Origin: Epinephelus fuscoguttatus
Taxonomy: Eukaryota > Chordata > Actinopteri > Perciformes > Serranidae
Assembly: GCF_011397635.1 (NCBI RefSeq)
Contig: NC_064762.1
Span: 26,703,617 to 26,767,616, forward strand
DNA: 64,000 bases
Reading direction: 5' to 3'
Notes under the pieces: generated by a model
What the model was told of the DNA's origin: nothing
The model's database searches: none
Seen by the model: only the letters and a program-made list of their open reading frames with translations
Position numbers and translations under genes: made by a program
Shown here: piece after piece, positions 41,837-53,479 of the stretch
Position numbering within the stretch: position 1 is the first letter of the stretch
Layout of the letters: each line of letters opens with the position of its first letter

Positions 41837-44800
41837 CACACACACTGATAGTGACAGTGATCAATGACACTCTTAATGCACACACGTATGCAGAGACCTC
41901 TGATGCTGACGCTGCAGATGATTCGGACTGGTTACTACGGAAACCTGATAGCTCGTTGGCTGGTGGAGCTGTCATTCAAAAGAACCTGTCTGTGTCTGCA
42001 GCACGTCTGGAGCATGGAAGAACGACTCCATGCTGACACTTAAACCAGGGTTGTGTTCAAATTTAGGAACATTTCATTTAGGGTATGTTGTAGAAATAAT
42101 ATAAAATGTAGGCCATTTTGTTTTGCCTTTTTATGATATGAGCTTAAAATGAATTGATGAAAGTCTTCAGGAGCAGGGCACATTACAAAAGCAATGTTTG
42201 TACTTTTCTCTGTTCATTTCCTGTTTTATGAACAGTTTTTCACATCACACCTCAGAGCAATATTCCTGTTAGACTCTGTTAGAGGATATTGAATGGGAGA
42301 CTGTCAGTGTAATTCTGGATGGAGGACGTGGAGGAGGAAGAGGAGGAGGAGGAGGGTGGGGACATGTGACAGGCATGGCTGAGCAGTATCTGTTGTCATG
42401 GCTACGCAAAAGTGCATTTACCATTCAGCCAACTCATGCGAGTCACTGCAGACCACTCCCTTCACTTCATGAGTCCTCCATCCTTCCTCTCATTCTTTTC
42501 TATATCTTGTCCTCTCTAACTTTCTCCCTGCCTTCATCAGTCCCTTTCACATCCTCTTCTCCTCCCTCTCATATTTTTTGGTTTGTCTTAGAGTGTGAAA
42601 AACAGGCGTCAGGTTCAGAAGTTTATTATTTTTATTTTTGGCTTTCCTAAGAAGGAGACTTTTGAAGTTCTTGCAAATGCTCTCCTTTGGTGCGCTTTAC
42701 TAATGTTTTCTTCTCCTGATCTCATTTTGTATGGTATTTGTAAACCTGAAGCACGGAGCGGTTTCTCTAAAGGGAGCAAATGAACAACATTAACTGGATG
42801 CAGTGAAATGGAATATAATTTCTTGATATAGGAAATATACTGAGAAAACAAACCTCTTTCCTCATTATCAGTTGTGTTGATTTTAAAACAGATGCAGACT
42901 GAACAGAAGATACAAGAATCACATATCTTTTCATAAGCCCTGTTCGCACAGGATGAGTATTACCAGGGGATCTCATGTGGTTTAGAAATGACCTTCTCAC
43001 ATCTCTGTGTTTTGTGCGGAGCATTTGCACGGGATAAGCAAAGTCTGTTTTTTACCCAAATTTATCCTTGCATATGATACACACAAGATTTTGTAACGTC
43101 TGTGGACGTCCAAGACTAGTTGATATCATGTCCACAGACGTGATATCAACTAGTCTTGGACGTCCACAGACGTTGCTTGCTCAGTGGGATGCTGTCAAAC
43201 TTTCATTTATAATTGCCAACGCAGCCTCCATAATTTTTGTTTGGGATAGAGGCAGAAAAAAGGTGCGGAGAAACAAAACACCTAAAAATAACCCCAACTC
43301 ACAGACATGCCAGTTCACACACGATTAATATTGTCCCATGACCTGTGTTTTGCAAAATATGGTAGGCTGATATGGTAGGCTATTTGCTGTCGAATTTTTA
43401 CTTGCACAATTATGGACATAGCAGATTTACACAGGATTAAGATCACACACGACTTCTGCAATTATTACAAATGACCAGAGATCCTCAGGTGATGCTAGTC
43501 TTGTGTGAATAGGGCTCTAGAGAGCAATATGAGAAATTTAGATGAGTTAAGACTTAAGATGTATGCAGATAAATGGAAACTGATTTTTCCATATAGGATT
43601 TCCATATAGGATCACAGTACACTGCTATGCATCAAACATCAATATATTTTTTTAATTGTACACAGAGAATCAGAATAATGAAAAGAAATGCTACAAGCTT
43701 AAACTAACTCAATGTTTTGAACATTTTGAACAGCCAAGTCAGTGTTTGTGCATCATCCGTGTTTGAAAAAATCAGTTTACACAACTCGTAACAAATAGAC
43801 TTTATGATGAAGAGAAAACAGTCCATAAGGAAGGACTATTGCTCATTGTTACCAGGACAAACAGTGTCTATGTGCTTTACGCTGGAACCATTGTTCTGTC
43901 CTCTAATCAATCTCTCTCTTCTCTTCCTCTGCCTCCCATTTTCTGTCTCCCTCCTTCCTTCCTCACCTCTCCTCACCCCCCTTTACCTCACCCAGGCGGC
44001 TCTGATGGGTGGTACCACCATGGTGATGGCTCTGGTCCTGCCTGAACAACACTGCTCCCTGCTGGATGCCTACGAGAATTGCCGAGCCCTGGCTGACGCT
44101 AAGGCGTGCTGTGACTACGCTCTGCATGTTGGGGTGACTTGGTGGGGGCCAAAGGTAAGACCCACAGAGAGGGCAACATGTGAGATGCAGTGCACAGCCA
44201 TAAAACACTCATATCTTTGTCGTTTCTAAACAGATATCTTTCTTTGTATGTTTTACTCCTCAAGCTTTTCTCCTCGCTGAATGAATAATAAATCAACCAA
44301 ACCATTTTCATTTCTGGGTGAAATGTGTAATGACCTAGATTAAACCTTACATGAACTAGGTTAATACACATGCTCAGTGGGCACATTAGGCAGATTCTAT
44401 GAGTCAACGTGTCTCATTTAGCCTTTGGCTTTAATATCTGTGTTGTATCATCTGCTGACTTTATGCCACATCTTATTACATATATTAAAATGTTTAACTC
44501 TAGATTGTCTGAACTTATCTGTTAACAACATCCTTGTAATACTATGATGTAATGGCAACTAGGGCTTCAAATAAGTGTTATTGGCAACTAACTGATCAAT
44601 TATTATGTAAATTAAAGGTCAGGAAATATTTTAAAATGTCCATTTAGAATTCCCAGTGCCTCTAAATGATGTTTTGTGTCTCATTTGTTAGATAAAAACC
44701 CAGAGATTTCAGTTTACAGTGATTCAATGATGTGTTATTGATCTCTTATACATAAGCAGTGTTTATAATAACTTACACTTAAGTAATATAAATTGATTAA

Positions 44801-47429
44801 ATGATTTGATGTCTCCTTTCACTGCAGTGTAGTTTAAGTATTTTATTTTACCATATAGTTTCTGTGAATGCATTTTGAGTGAATTAAATACATTTCTATG
44901 TGGTGAATGACTGCAATGTGATCTCACTCTGGATGCTCTCCAAGCTCATTTCATGCCCCATATAACAAACACACACACACACACACTAACTCACACACTA
45001 AAACACACAGTCTCCCTGCATTACATTAACACTGGCTGATGCTCTCCCCTGTCTGCCTTTGCCGATACAAACCACAACTGTCTCCTTGACCTCTGACCTT
45101 TGTCCTGTGATCAGGTGCGCAGCGAGATGGAGACCCTGGTGAGGGAGCATGGCGTTAACTCTTTCCAGATGTTCATGGCCTACAAAGACATGATGATGTT
45201 GAGGGACTCAGAGCTCTACCAGACGCTGCAGACCTGTAAGGACATCGGAGCCATCGCTCGTGTCCATGCTGAGAATGGAGAGCTGGTGGCAGAGGTGCAC
45301 ATCAGATAACCAATCACATATTCCTCCATGTTTTACTTTTAATAAGAGATGTTCAGCACAGCCAAAATGACTTTTTATGTCTGTCATAAAAGTTCATTCA
45401 TTGTGAAAAATATTTTTATGCCTGAAATGATATACACAAGCTATTTTGGCCACTTAATGTAGAAAAATTACAGAAGCTGTGGTCATCTGTATGTGTAAGA
45501 AACAGTTTCTGAATTAAACTGAATGTGTGTGTGTTTTGCTAGGGTGCCAAAGAGGCTCTGGATTTGGGCATCAGTGGACCAGAGGGTATTGAGATCAGTC
45601 GACCAGAGGAGGTAAATTTACTACACAGGGTATTTCTTGTCGCTCAGTTATTTTTCATTACAGTATTGCATTGCCAGAGAAGTTAAGTGAATTTAAAGCA
45701 GTTTGGATTTTCTGTCTTTTTTTTCCCTTTGCTTGAAATGTTAATAATAAAACATAAATGTAAGGGTATTGCTGTTGCTGTGTTTTCATCACTATGAATA
45801 TTAGAAAGGGAAATTGGAAGCATGACTTTGACAAAACTTTTAGGAATGATGATTTCTGTGGCTCAATTTGTTATTGAAAAACAGTGAGTGGCTGGATGGA
45901 GATGATATCGCCAGTTTTACATAGAGATCCCATGATTGGACAGCTCTTTTTACAAAGAACCAAACAATGCAAGCATAATGCCATCCCAGTGTGTGATTTT
46001 AGTTAGCATACTGACATTCTGGAAGCAAGAGAGGCATGACAGACATGACCTCTAACACAATACCGTCAGCATTTTATGTCACATAACATACGTGTCGGGC
46101 AGCACTTTCTTAGCAATAAGAATGGCATAACATGGCATATGCAATTTACATCCCTGTTATATGGTGGTTGATCTTGTTCTTTGCTCAGAGGGTAAGGAGC
46201 TCCTGGACTTCTCCCCAACTTGCAGACATTTTTTTTCAGTTGCTTTTCATCTGTTTTGAGCTAGCTGCTAACTACTACTTACTGCTTTTAAAATCTCTCA
46301 GTGGTGGGTCACATTGTTTGCTAGGTCGCACATGTCGCACTTGTCCCGTCTTACCAATTGTCCCTTGTATACGTCAATTTGGCGCCGTTGCTACCTCCAC
46401 TGCTGGCTTAGGGGCGGAATAGCTTTGTCTCCCCACTCAGTGTTGGTACCTTTTGTACAGAACAGCGAGATGGAATTAAGGCTCAACATTACCACCTTGA
46501 ACAGGTTGTGTAAAAGAAAGAACTCAACCATGCTGAAGTAATTTAAAAGGTGAAACACAAAGATCCAGCTTTTCTGACTAATTGGTCTAAAGTGAAATGT
46601 ATGTGAATGTATTCTGACCTTGACCACCCACATATTGTAGATAGAAGTTCATGAAAAGCTCTTAAATATAAATTGAGTGCTTATGAACATTCTCTGTCTT
46701 ATTTTCTACAGCTGGAGTCTGAGGCTACTCACAGAGCCGTCACCATCGCCAACAGGGTAAACACAAAACCAGATTTCAATATCCAGTGTGTGCAGGTGTC
46801 TGTATGTCACAGATTAAACTAATCCACTTGTGATTTCAGGCTCACTGCCCGATCTACCTGGTGAATGTATCCAGTATGGCTGCTGGAGACATGATTGCTG
46901 CTGCTAAGATTCAAGGTGAGCTGACTAAAAATACTAGCATGAAAACTGTGACAGTGGTGATGATATGAAGCAGACGATCTTCTTGTGACAAACCACTCTT
47001 CTTTCTGTCTCTGCAGGTAAGGTGGTCCACGCAGAGACCACAGTAGCTCATGCCGTGCTGAATGGGATGCAGTATTACCACCAGGACTGGGCTCACGCCG
47101 CCGCCCATGTCATTGTCCCTCCTCTCCGCCTCGACCCCAACACCCCCAACTACCTCATGGGCCTGCTGGGAAGGTATGTGTGCAGACAGATAAAAATGTG
47201 TCCATAAAATACGGTACTGACTGTAGGAGGTCAATGACATGCACATCCTGTTTTTTTTTTTGTTATTTTTTCTAGTGACACTCTGAGTGTCGTGGCATCA
47301 GAGCACCGTCCGTTTACCATCAAGCAGAGAGCTTTGGGCAAGGAGGACTTCACAAAGATCCCTCATGGAGTGGCTGGAGTCCAGGACAGGATGAGTGTCA
47401 TTTGGGAGAGGGGAGTGGTACGTACACAC

Positions 47430-47475
<46 letters not shown>

Positions 47476-48190
47476 GAAAATTCATTGGTCAAATATGTTG
47501 GAACCCTGTTACATGTTTTCAATGCAGGTTACAGGAAAAATGGATGAGAACCGTTTTGTGGCAGTGACGAGCTCTAACGCCGCGAAGATCTACAACCTGT
47601 ACCCACGCAAGGGTCGCATCATCCCCGGCGCTGATGCTGATGTGGTGGTCTGGGACCCAGATGCAACAAGGTACGCAGTTGTACCACCAACACAGTAGAT
47701 GTGTCGCTGTGGCTTAATGTAGTGCAGAACAAACACACTGGTATTGACGGCTCTTCTGTTTGTGCAGGACGATCTCTGTGGGCACTCAGGTGCAGGGAGG
47801 GGACTTCAACCTGTATGAGGGATTGCGCTGCCATGGTGTGCCCCTGGTCACCATCAGCCGAGGACGTTTGGTGTGTGAGAACGGCGTGTTCATGTGTGCC
47901 GAAGGATCCGGAAAGTTCTACCCTCAACGTACCTTCCCTGACTACCTCTACAAGAAGATGGTGCAGAGGGAAAAGGTGTGCTCACTTTCTATCACTCTGA
48001 TTACATTATAAAGACAAGTTCCTCAAAAAGTTAAGCAGTTCTGACACCAGGGTTCATGTCATGCTTTGCTGCGTCAGCTGACAGCCAAACTCCTGCAAAC
48101 ACACCCATCATGCTGTGTCTAACTGCACTGATTTGACAGTCTGTATAAAGGATTTAATGCTCCTGCTCTCTCTGCGCGCTGACACTGTTT

Positions 48191-48229
<39 letters not shown>

Positions 48230-49040
48230 TGTCTGCAAAAACCTCTTCCACACAGCCACTGCAGGGCTTCTGCTCTGTCTTAGCTTCACTGGATGCTTTA
48301 GACTGCTAATGAATGTGAAGTGCTTTTTGATACTTTCTGTGCTGGGAATCAAGTTATTTATATATCCCAGAATGTCAGCTTTGTCTCACTCCATGTTTTT
48401 ATACTCAGGGCTTGTTACTTGTGAATAATTCATCTGTATATATTTGTGAAATTCAGATTGTACTTGCTGTAGTTTTCTTGTTTTTACTTTTTCTTAGCTG
48501 TGCTCACTGTTAGATGTCTAAGTTTAAGTCTTGCAACAGAGATGCAACAACATCTGGGAGCGCACGTACAGAATATTTGGGGTCAGGTTTAGCTGGTCTG
48601 CTCATTTTAAATCTAAGCCTGTATCTGTGTATGTGTCTATACTGTATTTACTCTCAACCTCTCACCTCCTCCCTCTCTGTTTCAGACTCAGACTTATAAA
48701 GGGGTCGACAGGGATCCCTACTCTGGTGATGTGGCCAAGGTGGTAAACACCATGAAGAAGGAGCTCGGGCTGGGCCCCGTAGACGGAGAGGCGGGCAACA
48801 AACCCTGTCCTCGGGCGCACCAGGGAGTTCGAGACCTCCATGAGTCGTCCTTTAGCCTCTCAGGTAGGCTGAAATAAAACTAACATTGTGGTTGTTTGGT
48901 AAAAACCTTCATAGCTGTGATTGTGGTGATGATGTTGTTATGTTTTTCTCTAAGGGTCTCAGGTCGATGACCACATCCCGAAGAGGTCCTCAGCCCGGAT
49001 TCTGGCTCCACCCGGTGGACGCTCCAGTGGTATCTGGTAA
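36827..49040 (+). CDS. dpysl5: dihydropyrimidinase-like 5 / collapsin response mediator protein 5 (13 coding exons)
   Basis: Cytosolic neuronal protein of the amidohydrolase fold. CRMPs are tetrameric, non-enzymatic relatives of dihydropyrimidinase acting on tubulin and semaphorin signalling. Exons: 36827-36925, 38509-38658, 43996-44154, 45115-45294, 45543-45611, 46712-46756, 46840-46915, 47017-47173, 47276-47417, 47528-47670, 47768-47975, 48686-48863, 48955-49040: 563 residues plus TAA, against 564 in human CRMP5. DPYSL5 rather than DPYSL1-4 is shown by [31 protein letters not shown] and the tail [15 protein letters not shown]. The enzyme's HxH metal motif is degraded ([10 protein letters not shown]), as expected for a CRMP. 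The segment before [12 protein letters not shown] (residues ~486-524) is unlike mammalian CRMP5. Confidence 0.97.
37028..37070 (+). repeat. (CA)n microsatellite
   Basis: About 18 CA units ~100 nt after the dpysl5 donor at 36925. Confidence 0.93.
38509..38658 (+). CDS. dpysl5: dpysl5 exon 2 (coding)
   Basis: Encodes [34 protein letters not shown] and [15 protein letters not shown]. Holds the position of the enzyme's first metal motif, here S-V-H. The donor AAG|GTACAC runs directly into (CA)n. Confidence 0.96.
38660..38706 (+). repeat. (CA)n microsatellite at dpysl5 donor
   Basis: The donor GTACAC itself is the first part of ~23 CA units. Confidence 0.97.
40681..40710 (+). repeat. (AGG)n trinucleotide repeat
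   Basis: About nine GGA/AGG units in dpysl5 coding intron 2. Confidence 0.9.
41784..41835 (+). repeat. (CA)n microsatellite
   Basis: About 24 CA units in dpysl5 coding intron 2. Confidence 0.95.
42937..43515. mobile_element. non-autonomous DNA transposon (MITE)
   Basis: The left end GCCCTGTTCGCACAGGATGA with GGGGATCTC (42968) and the right end, inverted, GCCCTATTCACACAAGACTA with GAGGATCTC form ~40-bp imperfect terminal inverted repeats. 579 bp, no coding sequence; no clear target duplication. Contains the palindrome at 43095-43174. The GCCCTATTCACAC end is hAT-like in style, but the superfamily is not established. Confidence 0.65.
43095..43174. repeat. perfect palindrome, 34-bp arms with 12-nt loop
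   Basis: The arm 43095-43128 (AACGTCTGTGGACGTCCAAG...GATATCA) is repeated exactly inverted at 43141-43174. The loop at 43129-43140 (TGTCCACAGACG) nearly repeats a 12-nt piece of the right arm (CGTCCACAGACG, 43161-43172), so this motif occurs three times. Confidence 0.97.
43996..44154 (+). CDS. dpysl5: dpysl5 exon 3 (coding)
   Basis: Encodes [40 protein letters not shown] and [10 protein letters not shown]. Acceptor CACCCAG after a long C/T-rich tract. Donor AAG|GTAAGA. Confidence 0.97.
45115..45294 (+). CDS. dpysl5: dpysl5 exon 4 (coding)
   Basis: Encodes [36 protein letters not shown] and [18 protein letters not shown]. Acceptor GATCAG, donor GAG|GTGCAC. Confidence 0.96.
45543..45611 (+). 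CDS. dpysl5: dpysl5 exon 5 (coding, 69 nt)
   Basis: Encodes [20 protein letters not shown] and PEE. Acceptor TTGCTAG after a short TG run; donor GAG|GTAAAT. Confidence 0.96.
46712..46756 (+). CDS. dpysl5: dpysl5 exon 6 (coding, 45 nt)
   Basis: Encodes [15 protein letters not shown] only. Acceptor TTCTACAG, donor AGG|GTAAAC. Matches the human EEATHRVITIANR stretch. Confidence 0.95.
46840..46915 (+). CDS. dpysl5: dpysl5 exon 7 (coding)
   Basis: Encodes [20 protein letters not shown] and AAKIQ. Acceptor TTTCAG, donor CAAG|GTGAGC. The closing Gly codon is split with exon 8. Confidence 0.96.
47017..47173 (+). CDS. dpysl5: dpysl5 exon 8 (coding)
   Basis: Encodes [40 protein letters not shown] and [11 protein letters not shown]. 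The YYHQDW signature separates DPYSL5 from the other CRMPs. Donor AAG|GTATGT. Confidence 0.96.
47276..47417 (+). CDS. dpysl5: dpysl5 exon 9 (coding)
   Basis: Encodes [40 protein letters not shown] and VIWERGV. Acceptor TTTCTAG, donor GTG|GTACGT followed by (CA)n. Confidence 0.96.
47422..47470 (+). repeat. (CA)n microsatellite at dpysl5 donor
   Basis: About 24 CA units starting 5 nt inside the intron after exon 9. Confidence 0.96.
47528..47670 (+). CDS. dpysl5: dpysl5 exon 10 (coding)
   Basis: Encodes [40 protein letters not shown] and VWDPDAT. Acceptor AATGCAG, donor AG|GTACGC. Confidence 0.96.
47768..47975 (+). CDS. dpysl5: dpysl5 exon 11 (coding)
   Basis: Encodes [60 protein letters not shown] and YKKMVQREK. 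End of the folded amidohydrolase core. Donor AAG|GTGTGC. Confidence 0.96.
48193..48225 (+). repeat. (CTG)11 trinucleotide repeat
   Basis: Eleven uninterrupted CTG units in the dpysl5 intron between coding exons 11 and 12. Transcribed as CUG in the pre-mRNA. Confidence 0.96.
48686..48863 (+). CDS. dpysl5: dpysl5 exon 12 (coding, tail)
   Basis: Encodes [40 protein letters not shown], then [12 protein letters not shown]. Both flanks match CRMP5, but the middle has no Thr-Pro dipeptide where mammalian CRMP5 has two. Acceptor GTTTCAG, donor G|GTAGGC. Confidence 0.95.
48955..49040 (+). CDS. dpysl5: dpysl5 last coding exon
   Basis: Encodes [20 protein letters not shown] then GRSSGIW and TAA (49038-49040), nearly identical to the mammalian CRMP5 end. 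Acceptor CTCTAAG. Confidence 0.96.
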
Positions 49041-49506
49041 TCGCTGCTGCCGGAGCTTCACCCGTCCAAGTCTACTTGTTTTGTATAAATCTGCGCAACC
49101 AGGAAAACTGCACTGATTTTCAATCACAGGATTTAAAGTTAAGAGAGGAAAATAAATTGAAGCACTCGTCTGTGATTGGTGAAGACTTAACTGATGATCA
49201 GTGATCTGCCAAAGTGACTTTTACAAATCTAATTTGTGTTTTAATTAGAGAGACTGACCTGATTAATTATGTGAGAGTGAAGGGCTATCTATGAATTAAA
49301 AATGTTTTGCCAAATTCAAGCTGATCATACTAACATTGACAAAGTCTGCTCATCCTCACCCTGCTCGTATCCCGTGAAGAATCGCAAACTAAACTGTGAA
49401 AGATCAAAACCAGTACAGTTTTTAATGGTTTGAACCGAAGTGATGTCGACTGAATTATTTGAAAATAGTGAAACTGGATTCAGTGAAATATCTATTATAC
49501 CCCCGT

Positions 49507-49538
<32 letters not shown>

Positions 49539-51635
49539 TACAGTACACTGTTGACACCATAGCTTTAGACTCATATGAAGACGTGCGTGGATTCTGTTTG
49601 TGATTAATCACCCACTTCGCTCGACTTCCTGCTGCACCGTGGGTTCCCCAGACAGTGTTTTTATTTCCAACGGGTGAACTGTGCTGTGTGGTGATGAAAT
49701 CCAACTGCTTCAAACACTGTGTGATTTTACAGCTACACTCTCTAAATAGAGTCCGACTCGACCCTATCCATCCTTTTGTTTTCACTGCCTGAAACAACAC
49801 TCACATATCCCAAAAAACATCCTGCCTCACCTGCAACGTAGCAGGGTCTATAGACTGAGTCACAGAAGTTTAAAACTTGTGGGCCAGTATTGATCCCACA
49901 ACAGCTCAGTGTAATCTGTCATGAAAAGGTGGTGTCTGTAGACCTTGCAAAGTGCTAGAAGACTGAAGAGAAGTCAGTTTCTTAAAGCAGTCATGAAGAG
50001 TATTTGATTTAAAGATCAAAGTGGGGACAACAAGAGGAAAATGCTTTCTGTTACTGCTGCTGATAATACAGATCGTAATATGCTTGCGTGATTTTCATCA
50101 ATGAAGTTTAACGCAGTGCCTTCTCTTTCGCTGAGGAGATCACTTAGAGCTTTCTGAGTGAAAACAGGAGCTGCTAAAAACACCAGGAGGCCTCATTTAT
50201 CAAAATGTGTACAAAAGAAACTCTACATTTCAGCGTAAAAAGGCATAGGAAAGACTCAAATCAACTGAAAATAGCATAAAGAGGCTCATTTACATAAAGA
50301 AAAAGTGATAAAACATCACTAACAGCTCTCATTTTAGCATCTTTCAGCTCATTGTTTTGGTTTTAAAGTGCACAATTTTACTGTTTTGGTTCACTCTTGC
50401 TGCTTTCAGTAACCCTGTTTACAGCAGTAAAGCTCTGATGAACTTGTCGTATGCTGCCTTTCCAGCACCGAAAACAGATAAATAGACAAAGTGAGTCAAT
50501 AGCCAGTGAGAAGAATGGAACATCAGCTGCTAAAGAGACATGAGTTTTCTGTCAGAAGCTGGTGGAAGACCAAAACAGTTAGAAGGAGAGTGAATATTGG
50601 ACTTTGATTCATCAAGTCGCCATCAATGCAGCTTTAATGACTATTGTAAGGACTATTTCATTTGGAAAAAGTAGCAGCTTTGAGAGAAATGGACAAATAG
50701 CAGAGACAGAGAGGTTTAAACAAGTGGCTTTCTTTAAGAACAAGAATGCTGTTTGATTTAAATGAAACTCATCTGAAAAGAACGATAATCCTGAGTATAA
50801 ATTGTCCAATCGTAGGACATCTAATTTGGCAAGTGGTTTATCTGTGACTACACTTGTCTCCCACCAGGGGCTTATTACATACTCATGAACATTAGTAGTT
50901 TTAAATGTTCGCATATCATCAAGCACAAAAAGAATCTGATAAAACAGAGTCTCTGTGTGGAAACGAGTGTTTAATGTACAAAACTGTCCGTATGCACAAG
51001 TGATAAATGAGGCCACAGAATGTCAACAGAAGGCCAAGTAAGTAATCAAGAGAAGCTATGTTATGTTGTTGATTTTCAGCAGCATCTCGTGGGCCATATC
51101 TTGAAAGTGAGCTTCCTGTTTGTGGGAAAATAAAAGGGATTGGTATCAGAGCAGTGAGTCTCCACAGAGCAGGACGATTGAGCTGCACAGGCTAAAGGAA
51201 ACCCCACTGATCCTCTCACCTCCTGACGATGTCTCATTCCTGCCTATCAGTATTATATTTATACATGAACACGTCTTCTCGTCTGTGAACTATATATTTA
51301 GTATGTTTGTTCTGTTTTTTTAGTTGAAAGAATAAATGTGCCAATGTGAATCACCCATGCCACACCCATGCATGATGAGCACCACACAGAGGCGGAGGAG
51401 GGGTGAACTCTCCCCACAGGCTCACAACAACTGGTGCTGTTTTTTACTCTTACCAACAACAACATTGTTTTATCGTTGGATGGTTTTGTTGTTTTGAAGG
51501 CACTGTGACTGGTCAGTGGCTGTGCGTGTTTGTAGATTCTTGTTGTGTTGGACAGTGAACCTGTTGAATCTGTAAGTGGCTGCTTGTTTCTTACCACGAA
51601 TAACAGCAAAAGAATAAAGTGAGAAAAAACACATC
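49041..51635 (+). other. dpysl5: probable dpysl5 3' UTR
   Basis: About 2.6 kb without another gene, ending near an AATAAA at 51613-51618 (AGAATAAAGTGAG). (CA)n at ~49505-49535. The end is inferred from this signal only; earlier sites cannot be excluded. Confidence 0.45.
51613..51618 (+). other. candidate polyadenylation signal of dpysl5
   Basis: AATAAA followed within ~30 nt by a T/G-rich stretch (TTCTTCCTGTGTGTC), the usual arrangement of hexamer and downstream element. Confidence 0.45.
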
Positions 51636-51742
51636 TTGATTCTTCCTGTGTGTCAATGGTTTTTACTGAAATGCCTCAAAAGCTTTGTGGTCACAGTTGT
51701 ACTATTTATAAAAAAGAAAAAAGTACAATTTAGCCAAAAATT

Positions 51743-52075
51743 AAAGGTGCAGTGTAGCATTTAGTGCCATCTAGTGGTGAGGTTGCAGATTGCACCCAAC
51801 TGAAACTTCTCCCATGTGTCAGTTGTGTGGGAGAACTAATGTGGCTGACACGAAAACACAAATGGCTCTGTTTAAAGTCAGTGTTTGATTTGTCCATTCT
51901 GGGCTTCTTCAGTGAAGGGTGGAGGACCAGCTCCATATGTAAATATAAACTGCATATTTTAAGGTAACAAAAACACAATGATTTGAGGTGATTATAAACC
52001 AATGAAAACATAATTATTCATATTATTATTCTGTTTCTGCTAATATGTGCTGCAAAATCCTACACAGTGGACCTT
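51743..52075 (-). repeat. MITE, AAAGGTCCAGTGTGT family, copy 4
   Basis: Starts AAAGGTGCAGTGTAGCATTT and ends CCTACACAGTGGACCTTCAA. Same orientation as copy 3 (GCCATCTAGTGGTGAGGTTG near its left end). Confidence 0.75.
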
Positions 52076-52579
52076 CAATTAAGCAACTAATCAGTTTACA
52101 GTTACAATCGAAAAAGGCAATATAATAATATAAAACCTATTACAAATTACAAGCAATAAAAATCTTAAAGGTTGCATGAAAACAAAAATTGTGACCAGAC
52201 AATGAAGGAAGAAACCATTTATTATGTGTCACATACAAAAAATATACTAAAGCTTGAGTTGTCTAAATGTTTATCTTACATATAAGACCATGCAAACCTG
52301 TACAGATTCTAACCAAAATCCTTTTTAAACCCATGGGACAAACTCACTTCCTTGTACGAAATCTCAGTGCTAGCTGGATGAAGCAATTGATAGCTTCATT
52401 TAGTTTTATGTAATCAGGCTGCACCCAGGATGACCTGCCATAAAATATATAGCAGGCTTGGATCACATTGGACGGCAAACTACATTTATGTGACTCTTAG
52501 TTACTAGTTTACTTTTACATATATAAAACTCATCTACCCAGTAGTATAGGCTTCTACTTCACTTAAAGATCCTAGGCAA

Positions 52580-53379
52580 CAGGGGCGTAAACATGGACAG
52601 TGTAGGCGGTGCAGATGCACTGGGACCCATGAGGTGCAAGGGCCCGTAGAGAGAGTGGGCCCTCCAGTAACGTGTTGGGTGGAGAATGGGCCCTCATGAG
52701 AGACTGTCACCTTTGAAATAAGCCTGTGTTAAAAGATGAACTCTCATCAAATTAAAATTGGTGCCATATGCTATATATGCTCTCAAAAAGGCCAACACAT
52801 CATCCCAATCTTTTTTTTTTGTAAAAAAGTCAGTAGCATCTATAAAAAAAATAATTGCTTATTCTACTATTATTAAACTAACATTATTTTACTACTTGTC
52901 CTAATATTACAGTGTATTGCAGCTCTGCCTGTGGATTGTCCAAATCATGTTGCTGTACCCCAGCAGAGGCTGTTACTCAACTGCTGTGGATACATACAAT
53001 CAGTGTCAGACACTTTTCTGTCTCCATGTCATTACTTTCAAATGTATTAAAAGGTGGAACACTAGAATATGAGTGTTATGTAAGAGATATCACTGTTGAT
53101 AAGTGTAAGTAAGCCTTAAAAATTGTCATAAAAGTCATGATGTAAGTCATAAAAAGGTCATAGTGTGTGCACTTTCCCTGCATGGCCCTCAATAAAATGC
53201 TGGCAAGCTAAAATGGCACTCAGTGATATGAAACTTTGAGAACACCTGCTCTAAGATTTTTGTCTCGAAATGCTCTAAAATTATCCGTTTTGCTGTTCAG
53301 TCTCTAAAAATTATCCTGGGGGAATTCCCGACTCTCCTCGTGGGAGAAGGTGTAGGTTAAATACGTGATTACGCCCCTG
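52580..53379. mobile_element. possible DNA transposon with CAGGGGCGTA ends
   Basis: CAGGGGCGTAAACATGGACA at the left and, inverted, CAGGGGCGTAATCACGTATT at the right give a 10-bp exact terminal inverted repeat. The left sequence (GCAGATGCACTGGGACCCAT) is a familiar fish repeat type. No transposase and no clear target duplication, so assignment is tentative. Confidence 0.4.
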
Positions 53380-53479
53380 TCAGGATCTGAATACTTTCCC
53401 CAGCTCAGCATGGGCCGCAGTCGTACCTTCTCCCCATCATGTCCGCCCACGGGGACACCAGTTTCATCAAAAACAATGT

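Larger units (their letters stand above)
38707..43995 (+). other. remainder of dpysl5 coding intron 2
   Basis: Non-coding. Named contents are (TG)n at 39658-39688, (AGG)n at ~40681-40710, (CA)n at ~41784-41835 and the MITE with palindrome at 42937-43515. Open frames here are low-complexity or unconserved-looking. Confidence 0.6.

Noticed and set aside
46132..46541. Overlapping 96- and 75-codon frames in a dpysl5 intron
   Set aside because: No family resemblance and no splice signals joining them to the gene; the flanking exons already join in frame.
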